Notes under the pieces: model-generated
What the model was told of the DNA's origin: nothing
What the model saw: only the letters and a program-made list of their open reading frames with translations
The model's database searches: none
Part shown: positions 45,444 to 53,322 of the stretch, piece by piece
Layout of the letters: each line of letters begins with the position of its first letter
Numbering within the stretch: the stretch's first letter is position 1
NCBI RefSeq assembly: GCF_000721605.1
Contig: NZ_JOIZ01000006.1
Coordinates: 310,001-374,000, forward strand
Source: Streptomyces sp. NRRL S-37
GTDB taxonomy: Bacteria > Actinomycetota > Actinomycetes > Streptomycetales > Streptomycetaceae
Reading direction: 5' to 3'
Length of the DNA stretch: 64,000 bases
Program-made: the position numbers and the translations under genes

Positions 45444-47153
45444 TCACGAGCCTCCCGCCAGCCCCCATATCTCCCCCGCCAGCTCCTCCGCGTACCCCGT
45501 CGGGGACGGATCGTCCGGCAACTGCGCGGGCACGGTGGTGTTCTTCTTCGCGCCCGGCCGGTCGGCGAACAGTGCCACGGCCAGGGTGAGCCGGGAGTCG
45601 TACCCGACGGACCAGACGGTGCGCCGGGTGATCCCACCCCCCGCCCCGGCGGTGAGGAACGTACCGTCCCCGTCCTCCCCGCCACCCGGGCCGGCCGAGA
45701 GGACGGGAGCGGCCTGCCCGCCGAAGCCCTGCCGCGCCCGGTCCGTCACCACGAACACGCCCTTCCCGTCCAGCACCCGCCGGGTCTCCGGGCGCGCGGT
45801 GTGCACGGTCTTCCCCCCACGGGTGATCCGGGCCACCGTGCGGGGCTTCGCGTACACCCCGTCCGCCGCCACGGCCGCGTACGCTGAGGCCAGCCGCAGC
45901 GGCGTCGGCGCCGTGGACCCGTGCAGCCCGCGCAGCGGACCGCCGAGCCGGACGCCGCCGAACGGATCGAGCACCGAGCCCGCCTCCACCGCCCCGCTCA
46001 CCGCGTCGTTGAACGGCTGCCGGGCGTAGTCCGCCCCGCCGTACAGCACCCGCACCGCCCCGTCCCCCGGTTCGATCCCCACCACCGCCGTGTGCACCCG
46101 CACGTCGCCGTCGCCGTCACCGGAACCCTCCGCCCGCTCCTTCACCGACTCGGCGGTGGCGTCCTGCAACGCCAGGTCGAAGGTGGTGTGCACGGTGTAA
46201 CCGCCGCGCGCGAGCTGATCCACGGTGATCCCGAGCCGGTCGGCGGCCTCCCGCGCGGCCACGTCGATCAGGTACTGCCGCTGCCCCTCCGTCCCGCCCG
46301 GCGGATAGAACCGGAACGCCGGGAAACGGGCGGCCGCCCGTTGCGCGCCCGTGATGTCGCCGGCGGCCTCCATCGCGTCGAGCACCCACTCCCACCGGTC
46401 CCGGAGCCGCTCCGTCACCTTCGGGTCGGAGCCCGCCTTCTCGTAGTACGAGGGGATGTTGACGATCGACGCCAGCGCCGCGCCCTGGGAGACGGTGAGG
46501 TCTTCCGGCGCCACGTCGAAGTAGTTCCGGGCGGCGGCCCGGACACCGGCGGCGCCCCGGCCGAAGTACACGGTGTTGAGGTAGCCCTCCAGGATCTCGT
46601 CCTTGTCGCGCGTACGGTCGAGCTTGACGGCGATCAACGCCTCGCGAGCCTTGCGCGTCAGCGACCGCTCCGGGGTGAGCAGCGCGTTCTTCACGTACTG
46701 CTGCGTGATCGTGGAACCGCCCTGCGGGGCGCCGCCGGACACCGTGGCCCACACCGCGCGGGCGACGGCGCGCGGCGACACCCCGGTGTCCGTACGGAAC
46801 GACCGGTTCTCCGCGGCGATCACCGCGTCCTGGACGTGCCGGGGCACCTGGGACAGCGGCACCTCCTGCCGGTCGACCGGACCGCGCCGGCCCAGGTAGG
46901 AGCCGCCGGCGTCGACGAAGACCGTGCTCTGCACGACGGTCTCGGGATGCGGCTCGGGGATGACGGTCAGCCGGTACGCGACCACGACGGCGCCGCAGAC
47001 GAGGACGACGAGCGCGAGGCAGGCGACGAGCAGCCGCCGCAGCAGGCGTCCGCGGTTGCGGCGCAGACGGGTGCGGAAGGGCACGCGGGGACGGTCCGGG
47101 GTCCTGCGCAGGACCCTGAGCGGGAACCGGCCGGCGACCGTGGGCAGCCTCAT
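45444..47153 (-). CDS. GT51 peptidoglycan glycosyltransferase with degenerate transpeptidase domain
   Basis: Class A PBP-like protein of 569 residues, clearly shorter than the usual 680-750. One membrane anchor (about 38-60). The GT51 domain is intact in most motifs: AAENRSFRTDTGVSP (114-127; usual His replaced by Asp), QGGSTITQQYVKNAL, TRKAREALIAVKLDR, and ILEGYLNTVYFGRGAAG. The C-terminal half keeps the PBP fold pattern, but the SxxK motif is replaced by G-S-V-L-D-P-F-G (392-399) and I find no SxN or KTG(T/S). It is therefore probably a glycosyltransferase or a sensor, not a transpeptidase. ATGA overlap with the upstream sigma-like gene. Confidence 0.9.
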   Translation of the reverse strand: MRLPTVAGRFPLRVLRRTPDRPRVPFRTRLRRNRGRLLRRLLVACLALVVLVCGAVVVAYRLTVIPEPHPETVVQSTVFVDAGGSYLGRRGPVDRQEVPLSQVPRHVQDAVIAAENRSFRTDTGVSPRAVARAVWATVSGGAPQGGSTITQQYVKNALLTPERSLTRKAREALIAVKLDRTRDKDEILEGYLNTVYFGRGAAGVRAAARNYFDVAPEDLTVSQGAALASIVNIPSYYEKAGSDPKVTERLRDRWEWVLDAMEAAGDITGAQRAAARFPAFRFYPPGGTEGQRQYLIDVAAREAADRLGITVDQLARGGYTVHTTFDLALQDATAESVKERAEGSGDGDGDVRVHTAVVGIEPGDGAVRVLYGGADYARQPFNDAVSGAVEAGSVLDPFGGVRLGGPLRGLHGSTAPTPLRLASAYAAVAADGVYAKPRTVARITRGGKTVHTARPETRRVLDGKGVFVVTDRARQGFGGQAAPVLSAGPGGGEDGDGTFLTAGAGGGITRRTVWSVGYDSRLTLAVALFADRPGAKKNTTVPAQLPDDPSPTGYAEELAGEIWGLAGGS

Positions 47154-48325
47154 GGGCGCCACGCCCCGACGGACACCGGCCGCGCCACCGGGGGAGCGAG
47201 GTCCGACCGCTCCAGGACGGCACCGGACGCGTCGTACACGGTGACGGTCCCGGGACCGCCGGCCGCGGTGTCCTCCGGCGGCGTCCTCGCGTACCACACC
47301 CCCCACCCCGGACTGCCCGCCAGCGTCAGGACGTTCGCGGTGACCGTCCTGCCGCCGACGCGGATCTCGACGCGGGCGGGATCGGCGTCCAGCCCGCGGT
47401 AGACGCCGGACCGGAAGTACGTCCCGTCGTCCAGCTTCTCCCCCTGCACGGAGACGTCCTGTACGGAGACGCCTCGGACGAAGCCGCCTCGGACGAAGCC
47501 GCCTGCCACGGCACGCCCGAGGTGTCCGTCACTCGCCGGGCGGAACCGGTTGCGTGCCCGCGGGGACGACCAGTGCTGCCCGTCCGGCGTCAGCCAGACC
47601 TCCACACCGGGAGCGGCGGCCACCCGCTCACCGGGCGCGACGACCCGCACCGGCCCGGGCTCGAAGCGGTCGGGCACCTCCGGGGCCCCGCCGTCGCCGC
47701 CGTCCCCGAGGGGACCGGCGGCGAGGACGGCCGGCGGGGCGAGCAGCAGGGCGCACCCGGCGGCGACCGCCCCCGCCCGCCGCCGGCGGCGCAGCGCGCC
47801 GTCCCGCAGGATGCCGTCGAGCGGAACGGCCGGCGGCACGAAACCGGCGAGCACCGCGGCGAACCCCGCCCGCCGCTCCCCGGCCGGGACCCGCTTCCCC
47901 TCGCGCCGCAGCACCGCGCGCACGGCCCCCACCGAACACCCCAGCACCTGCGCGATCTCGGCCTCGCCCAGCCCTTCCCAGTACCGCAGCACCAGCACCA
48001 CCCGGCGCCGGCCGCCCGTACGCAGTGCCCGTCCGCGCAGATGCATCCGGACCAGGGACCGCCGTACATGGAAGTCGACGTCGTTCCGCGGGATCCGCCG
48101 CCACCGCGCGCACACCCGCACCAGCGCACGCCGCGCCAGCTCCCCGGCGTCCCGCGCGTCCTCGGTGAGCAGCCGCGCGGTGAGCACCAGCCGCGGCCAG
48201 CGGTCGTGCGCGTACCCGGCGAAGTCACCGTCCCCGGCCCGCACTTCGGGCGGGCGCGCCGGGCGCAGAGGGGAGTACGCCACGTCCGTGACGGCGGACC
48301 GATGGATCCCGGCACCCGTGTTCAA
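47150..48325 (-). CDS. Sigma-factor-like protein with transmembrane segment and extracytoplasmic domain
   Basis: Protein of 391 residues with a rare arrangement. Residues about 34-100 resemble ECF sigma region 2 (YAHDRWPRLVLTARLLTEDARDAGELARRALVR). Residues about 105-145 are a region-4 HTH (VVLVLRYWEGLGEAEIAQVLGCSVGAVRAVLRREGKR). Then a basic stretch, a transmembrane helix (184-204) and a ~185-residue outer domain (VEVWLTPDGQHWSSP..., GLDADPARVEIRVGGRTV). TTG 48325 is supported by GGAGG 6 nt upstream. A sigma-like head fixed to the membrane would act as a one-component signal transducer. It is coupled to the GT51 gene. Confidence 0.85.
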   Translation of the reverse strand: MNTGAGIHRSAVTDVAYSPLRPARPPEVRAGDGDFAGYAHDRWPRLVLTARLLTEDARDAGELARRALVRVCARWRRIPRNDVDFHVRRSLVRMHLRGRALRTGGRRRVVLVLRYWEGLGEAEIAQVLGCSVGAVRAVLRREGKRVPAGERRAGFAAVLAGFVPPAVPLDGILRDGALRRRRRAGAVAAGCALLLAPPAVLAAGPLGDGGDGGAPEVPDRFEPGPVRVVAPGERVAAAPGVEVWLTPDGQHWSSPRARNRFRPASDGHLGRAVAGGFVRGGFVRGVSVQDVSVQGEKLDDGTYFRSGVYRGLDADPARVEIRVGGRTVTANVLTLAGSPGWGVWYARTPPEDTAAGGPGTVTVYDASGAVLERSDLAPPVARPVSVGAWRP

Positions 48326-48429
48326 CGTCTTCCTCCAGGGGTGTGCTTCGATGTGCGCGACCTGCGGAACCTGTACGCATGGCGGGGGCGGCCGGGTTGC
48401 ACGGGAAATCCGAGACACCGGTGGAGGGC

Positions 48430-48945
48430 ATGACCGAGGAAGAGTTCGACGCTTTCTACGCGGCCGCGTTCCCCCGTCTGACCGGGCAGTTGTACGCCTT
48501 CACCGGGGACCTCGGCGAGGCCCAGGACGTGGTCCAGGAGGCGTTCGTACGGGCCTGGGACCGGCGTCAGAAACTGCTCGCCGACGAGGCGCCCGAGGCA
48601 TGGATACGCACCGTCGCCATGCGCCTCGCGGTGAGCCGCTGGCGCCGTGCGAGACGCTGGCTGGAACTGGTGCGGCGCACCCCGCCGCAGGAGACCACCC
48701 CCGGACCGGGCCCCGACCGCACCGCCCTGGTCACCGCGCTGCGCCAACTGCCGGAGCACCAGCGCATGGCCGTCGTCCTGCACCACCTGTGCGACCTCAG
48801 CGTCGAACAGGTAGCCTCCGAAACAGGCGCACCCGTGGGCACGGTCAAGGCCAGGCTGTCCCGCGGACGGGCGGCACTGGCCAGACACCTGGCGGTGGAC
48901 GAGGCCGAGGAGCCGGCCTGGAGGGAGAGCGGCCGTGTCGGATGA
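48430..48945 (+). CDS. ECF sigma factor, SigE family
   Basis: Sigma factor of 171 residues. Region 2 is FYAAAFPRLTGQLYAFTGDLGEAQDVVQEAFVRAWDR (about 9-45), giving the SigE-family pattern. Region 4 is LRQLPEHQRMAVVLHHLCDLSVEQVASETGAPVGTVKARLSRGRAAL (about 105-150). GGAGGGC precedes ATG 48430. The next gene starts inside its 3' end and encodes a membrane protein likely acting with it. It is divergent from the membrane sigma-like gene; the two regulators probably arose by duplication. Confidence 0.94.
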   Translation: MTEEEFDAFYAAAFPRLTGQLYAFTGDLGEAQDVVQEAFVRAWDRRQKLLADEAPEAWIRTVAMRLAVSRWRRARRWLELVRRTPPQETTPGPGPDRTALVTALRQLPEHQRMAVVLHHLCDLSVEQVASETGAPVGTVKARLSRGRAALARHLAVDEAEEPAWRESGRVG

Positions 48946-49699
48946 ACTCGCCGATGCCTTGCGCGAGTTGGCCGCACAGCACGAGGTCCCGCCGCGCGTC
49001 GGCGCCGCGGAGGTCCGCGACCGTGCCCGGCGCCGCTCCCGCCGCCGCAGGGCGAGTGCCGCGCTCGGCACGGCGGCCGCGGCGGCCTGCGCGCTGACGG
49101 CCGTCGCGTTCACCCTGCACACCGGGGACCCAGACCCGGACGGCCGGCCCCCGGCGGCGGCACCCGAGGCTCCCGCCCCGAGCGCGGCCACCCCGGCCCC
49201 CACCCCTAGCCCCGCCCTCGCGGGCGTCCTGGACCTGGGCCGTCACACCCTCACGTTCGGCGAGCGCGTCCTGCGCGTCGAATCGCACGCCTTCCCCCGG
49301 TTCCCGTCCGGCAGCCGCATGACGGTGGTCGCCAAGGACGACGTCAGGACGCTGCGGCTCGAGAACGGCGTCAAGCCCGGCACCGAGGTCAAGATCCCGT
49401 ACCTGGTGGAGCTGCGCACCTCCGGCCGGCAACCGGTCTACGCGGGCGCCCCCGCCTTCGACATGAAGGAACTCGCCACGCTCTCCGAAGGGACGGGCTG
49501 GCTGGGCATGAGCGCCACGGACGCGAAGTGGTTCCACGCCCGGGTGCGGGAGGGTGACCGCGTCGAGATCACGTCGACGGTCACCCCGGACGCGGGGGCG
49601 ACGGCCACCGCCCCGGCACGGGCGGAGACGACGGCCGGTGCCCCGGAAACCACGGACCGCACCGGGACCCCCGGCACGGCGGGAGGCACGGACGACTGA
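48935..49699 (+). CDS. Membrane-anchored partner of ECF sigma factor, putative anti-sigma factor
   Basis: Protein of 254 residues. The cytoplasmic part (about 1-38) ends in an arginine cluster (RDRARRRSRRRRAS). One helix follows (about 42-62, ALGTAAAAACALTAVAFTL), then a Pro/Ala linker and an outer beta-rich domain (about 95-215, VLDLGRHTLTFGERVLRVE..., FPSGSRMTVVAKDDVRTL) and a low-complexity tail. The GTG start overlaps the sigma gene by 11 nt. The order sigma then single-pass protein suggests an anti-sigma role, although no zinc-binding HxxxCxxC motif is present. Confidence 0.78.
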   Translation: MSDELADALRELAAQHEVPPRVGAAEVRDRARRRSRRRRASAALGTAAAAACALTAVAFTLHTGDPDPDGRPPAAAPEAPAPSAATPAPTPSPALAGVLDLGRHTLTFGERVLRVESHAFPRFPSGSRMTVVAKDDVRTLRLENGVKPGTEVKIPYLVELRTSGRQPVYAGAPAFDMKELATLSEGTGWLGMSATDAKWFHARVREGDRVEITSTVTPDAGATATAPARAETTAGAPETTDRTGTPGTAGGTDD

Positions 49700-49891
49700 C
49701 CTCCCGCCGCACCGACCGCTGCCGTACCAGGAAGGCGCCCACCGTCCGTACGGGCGGGACGACCGGACTCCCCGCACGGCCTCACCCGCATACCTGGACT
49801 ACGAGAGGGGAATCGCACACACGAACGGCGGTGGGCGAATCGGCCGCGCGAACGGCCCGACGGAGCCCGCCGGACGCTCCCGCACGGCACC

Positions 49892-50761
49892 ATGGGCCGT
49901 ATGGCCGACAACCGGATCGTGAACACCCACCAGTCCGAGGCGTGGAACGGCTACGAAGGCCGGCACTGGGCCGACCACCAGTCGCGCTACGACGCCCTCA
50001 ACGACCCCACCAACGCCCCGCTCCTGTCCGCCGCCCGCCTCCGGGACACGGACGGCGTCCTGGACATCGGCTGCGGCAACGGACACCTGACCCGGCTGGC
50101 CGCCCGCACCGCGCACCACGCCGTGGGCGTCGACCTGTCGGCCCCCATGCTGGAACGGGCCCGCGCGAGCACCACCGCGGACCACCTCACCAACGTCACC
50201 TACCTCCAGGCCGACGCCCAGGTGCACCCGTTCGAACCCGCGTCCTTCGACGTCGCCCTGAGCCGCTTCGGCATCATGTTCTTCGCCGACCCGGTCGCCG
50301 CGTTCACGAACATCGGACGCGCCCTGCGCCCGGGCGGACGCCTGGCCTTCGTCTGCCCGCAGTCCATCGACCGCATGGACCAGTCAGTGATCTTCGCGGC
50401 GATGGCCGAGCACGTCCCCCTGCCCGACTTCTCCGCGAAGACGGAGACGGGCCCCGCCGCCTTCGCCGACCCGGCACGCACCCGGCACGTCCTGAGCGAG
50501 TCCGCCTACGACGCGATCACCGTCACCCCGCTCGAAGTACCGCAGACGTGGGGCACGGACGCGGCCGACGCCGCCGCCTTCCTCTTCGGCTGGGGCCCCA
50601 TGCGCCACTGGCTGCGCGACGCCACCCCCGAGGCCGTCGCCAGAGCCCGCCAGGCCGCCACCGACGCCTTCCGCCCCTACGAGACGAAGAACGGCGTACG
50701 CCTCACAGCCCACCACTGGCTGGTGACAGCGACCTGGCCGGGAGCCCCGGGACCCGCGTGA
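49892..50761 (+). CDS. SAM-dependent methyltransferase
   Basis: Class I methyltransferase of 289 residues. Motif I is GVLDIGCGNGHLTRLAA (about 55-70), the motif-I acidic residue is in VGVDLSAPML, motif II is SFDVALSRFGIMFFADP, and post-motif II is RALRPGGRLAFVCP. It resembles ubiquinone/menaquinone-type or small-molecule methyltransferases; the substrate is unknown. An ATG three codons downstream (49901) is an equally possible start, since neither has a clear ribosome binding site. Confidence 0.9.
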   Translation: MGRMADNRIVNTHQSEAWNGYEGRHWADHQSRYDALNDPTNAPLLSAARLRDTDGVLDIGCGNGHLTRLAARTAHHAVGVDLSAPMLERARASTTADHLTNVTYLQADAQVHPFEPASFDVALSRFGIMFFADPVAAFTNIGRALRPGGRLAFVCPQSIDRMDQSVIFAAMAEHVPLPDFSAKTETGPAAFADPARTRHVLSESAYDAITVTPLEVPQTWGTDAADAAAFLFGWGPMRHWLRDATPEAVARARQAATDAFRPYETKNGVRLTAHHWLVTATWPGAPGPA

Positions 50762-50815
50762 CCCCACCGGGTCGCACTCTTGCAGCTCCGGCCGGCCGCC
50801 CTCCCCGCACACGCC

Positions 50816-50821
50816 TATAGT
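50816..50821 (+). promoter_or_regulatory. -10-like TATAGT before lipoprotein gene
   Basis: TATAGT is close to the sigma-70-type -10 consensus in a very GC-rich setting and lies 42 nt before the GTG at 50864. No -35 is found at 16-19 bp. Confidence 0.35.
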
Positions 50822-50863
50822 GGCCCCGGGCAACGACACTGCCGTACGGGGGGACCGAACGCT

Positions 50864-51712
50864 GTGCGATCAGACGGACCACGACGAACAGGCGTGATCG
50901 CCCTGCTCTGCGCCGCCGCCGTACTGCTCCTCGGCGCGTGCGGAACGGAAACGGCCGGCGGGGGAGGAGGAACGCGGCCGTCGGCGGCGACCGAGCCGCT
51001 CCCCTGGACCACGGCGCAGCCCTCCGCGGTCACCGGAGCCCGCCTCGGTGACGACCGCCGCACCCTGTTCCTCGAGACACGGGTGCCCAGTGGCCCGCAC
51101 CCCTGCGTGCGCGACCTCAAGGCAGTGCTCACCGACCCGATGACCCACCTCGCCCGGGTACAGATCACCTTCACCTCCCCGTCCGGGGACAGGTCCTCCG
51201 GCTGCACCGAGGAGCGCACGGCCACGGTAAAGGTCACCCTGCCCGAGCCACTGGGCGACCGGGACGTGATCGTCGACCACTACACGCGCTTCACCGCCGA
51301 CGGCGCCGAGCCGCCCGCGCTGCGGCTGTGCGGAGAGCTGGGCTGCACGCCACCGGCCACCGGCTGCACCACCGCCTCCTACGAGCAGGCGCTGATGGCC
51401 GTCGGCGCGCCCGACCACACCTACCGGAACGCGGAGAAGTGCGACGGGAAGTGGCTGGTGCTGGACTTCTCCTGGCGCACGGGACCGGCCTGCGGCGGTT
51501 CGGCGGACCCCGCCTGCTCGTCCCGGCTGGGCGACCGCTACTTCTTCCGCGCGAAGAAATCCGGCTGGGATCCGATCTTCCGCACCTCGGCCGGAGGCTG
51601 CCAGGACATCCAGCGCAGGGAGCCCGCCTTCCCGACCTCGCTCTGCGCGTCCCTGGAGCCGCTGTCCCCCTCACTGCACCCGAGCCACCCCCCGGCGACG
51701 GCCACCCCGTAA
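50864..51712 (+). CDS. Secreted lipoprotein, cysteine-rich
   Basis: Protein of 282 residues. An N-terminal twin-basic start (RRTGVIALLCAAAVLLLGACG) carries a lipobox LLGAC, with Cys about residue 25. The mature protein has many cysteines in spaced pairs (HPCVRDL, SSGCTEE, RLCGELGCTPPATGCTT, GPACGG, DPACSS, GGCQDIQ, TSLCASL) that probably form disulfides outside the membrane. I know no named domain for it. The start is GTG 50864 with GGGGGGACC upstream. Confidence 0.8.
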   Translation: MRSDGPRRTGVIALLCAAAVLLLGACGTETAGGGGGTRPSAATEPLPWTTAQPSAVTGARLGDDRRTLFLETRVPSGPHPCVRDLKAVLTDPMTHLARVQITFTSPSGDRSSGCTEERTATVKVTLPEPLGDRDVIVDHYTRFTADGAEPPALRLCGELGCTPPATGCTTASYEQALMAVGAPDHTYRNAEKCDGKWLVLDFSWRTGPACGGSADPACSSRLGDRYFFRAKKSGWDPIFRTSAGGCQDIQRREPAFPTSLCASLEPLSPSLHPSHPPATATP

Positions 51713-52067
51713 GCCGCCCGGTCCCCGGACGTCACCGACACGCGTGACCGGGCTCACCCGCTCTGCAGCGGATGAACCCGGTCACCTCCGGCACCGCCGG
51801 GACACCGTCACGAACGGCGGCCGGCCGCCTTGGGCCGCGCCACACCCGCGTCCGGGAACGACTCCGGACCGTCGTCCGGAGCGAAGGACCAGTCGTCCCC
51901 GAAGTCCGGGGCGTGGAAAGGCTGTGTCGCCGGAGGCGGCGCTACCGCGGAAGCGGGGCGAGGCGCCCCTTCCAGGGCGGAGAACTGCGAGGTCAGATCG
52001 ATGAGGGAACTCCCATTCGTTACGGGCCCCGGTGGGACCCGGCGTGCCGTGACCGGGCACAGCGGTA
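51713..52067. other. Intergenic region with protein-like minus-strand frame lacking a start
   Basis: 355 bp. The flanking genes converge on it. On the minus strand an open frame ending at 51808-51810 reads NGSSLIDLTSQFSALEGAP..., then FHAPDFGDDWSFAPDDGPES and ends in KAAGRRS. It looks like genuine coding sequence by composition and third-position GC, but has no ATG, GTG or TTG in the intergenic part. See findings. Plus-strand frames here are Arg-rich artefacts. Confidence 0.45.
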
Positions 52068-52289
52068 CTACAGCTTGGTCATCTTGGAGTACGGGCTGAG
52101 AATCCGCCGTTCCTCCGAGCCGAAGTTCACGACGGTGGCGATCCCCTCCTCGACACCGACGATCCGGCCGAGGCCGTACACGTCGTGGGTGACCTGGTCG
52201 CCCACGGCGAACTCCTTGGGCGGCAGCGTGACCGGGGCCTTGAAGGGGCTTGTGGGCAAATGGCGCTTGGGTGCAGCAGACTTTGTCAT
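52068..52289 (-). CDS. Small CarD/Tudor-like domain protein
   Basis: Protein of 73 residues. A basic N-terminus (MTKSAAPKRHLP) is followed by a beta-barrel segment FAVGDQVTHDVYGLGRIVGVEEGIATVVNFGSEERRILSPYSKMTKL. This resembles the Tudor-like RNA-polymerase-interaction module of CarD/TRCF and the C-terminal module of UvrD-type helicases. It is too short to be CarD. The ATG 52289 start matches this compact module; upstream in-frame codons encode unlikely sequence. It probably binds RNA polymerase or DNA; inference from the fold only. Confidence 0.85.
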   Translation of the reverse strand: MTKSAAPKRHLPTSPFKAPVTLPPKEFAVGDQVTHDVYGLGRIVGVEEGIATVVNFGSEERRILSPYSKMTKL

Positions 52290-52848
52290 TGCCCCCAGTA
52301 TGCGCCCGCCGTGTCCGGCTTGCTGCGGTCCTGCGACGCCCGAATCGTCACACTCCCACAACGCCGCCGCCCGACCGATCTTCACGATCCGGCGAGCGCG
52401 AGCAGCGCCGGGGGCGCTGACCTGCGGAAAGGCCCGCAGGAACACGAGAAACGGCCCCTTCTGGCGCCATCACCCCGTCCCGGGACGGGAGCGGACCGAC
52501 AGGACACCGCGCACGAGCGACCCGAGACGGAGCTCGAACAGCCCTCGGGAACCGGCCGGGGCGGACAGAGGAAGCCCGGACCGCCGGCAGGCCCGAGATC
52601 CAGGGCCTGCCCGTCTGCCTCCCGGCCCTCTCCACGGGTACCGTCGACGGCCACGGCGAGCAGCCCCGCCCCAGCCCCCGACCGGCAACGGCCGAGGCCT
52701 CCGCCACATCTCGGCCGTGCGCCATCAGCCGTCGGTTGCGGGCTGCACCTACCGCGTCACGTCCTGCCCCTCTGGCGAACATCTGCCCTGAATATCCCGT
52801 CCGATTCGCGCTCTACGCCCAAACCGCCGGGCTGACGACCCTCACGGT
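52290..52848. other. Intergenic region, no convincing gene
   Basis: 559 bp with overlapping GC-rich frames on both strands, none with a credible start and codon pattern. A short hairpin, CCTGCGG-AAAGGC-CCGCAGG, lies near 52421-52440. Otherwise I see nothing in it. Confidence 0.45.
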
Positions 52849-53214
52849 ATGGGGGTTTCGCTGATCGGTGGACAGTCCCGTTGCCCGCACTGCGGGCTGC
52901 CGCAGGACCGGGCGGTGACGCTCGAGCACGACTGGGTACTGCTGGAGCCGGACATGCGCCCACTGGCCCACACGGTGCCGGCGGAGCATCGCTGGATCGA
53001 GCTGTCCGACGGCCGGGTGACGGTCTACGGCGTGTGCCCGCCGGACCAGTTCCAGCGCTGCCGCGTCGAACACCGCCTCGCCTGCCCGGAACAGCCCTTA
53101 CCGGATCTGTGGCGGTGGCTGACAGCCCTGAGAGAGGAGAACGCCCGGCAAGCGACCCGGCACGACGCCCCAACGCCGCCCTCACCTCCCGAAGCGTGGC
53201 CGGACACCGGCTGA
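52849..53214 (+). CDS. DUF6083-like zinc-ribbon protein
   Basis: Protein of 121 residues. CPHCGLPQD (first Cys pair), LEHDWVLLEPDMRPLAHTVPAEHRWIELSDGRVTVYGVCPPDQFQRCRVEHRLACPE with further cysteines, then PLPDLWRWLTALREENARQA and a Pro-rich tail. I recognise it as a Streptomyces family of unknown function (DUF6083, from memory) that probably binds zinc. No clear ribosome binding site is seen. Confidence 0.75.
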   Translation: MGVSLIGGQSRCPHCGLPQDRAVTLEHDWVLLEPDMRPLAHTVPAEHRWIELSDGRVTVYGVCPPDQFQRCRVEHRLACPEQPLPDLWRWLTALREENARQATRHDAPTPPSPPEAWPDTG

Positions 53215-53309
53215 CGCGCATGCGCGAGGACCCCGCCCCCGACGTCTCCGTCGATCACGGAGGGTTGTGGACACCGTGAAGGCCGGCATGGATTGTCGTA
53301 CTGTCCGAC

Positions 53310-53315
53310 TAGCCT
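53310..53315 (+). promoter_or_regulatory. -10 element TAGCCT, leaderless geometry
   Basis: TAGCCT is followed by 7 nt and ATG 53323 of the restriction endonuclease gene. Confidence 0.45.
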
Positions 53316-53322
53316 TCGGTAT

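Noticed and set aside
52348..52782. Overlapping small frames on both strands between the CarD-like and zinc-ribbon genes
   Set aside because: No family resemblance, no ribosome binding site and no consistent third-position bias.
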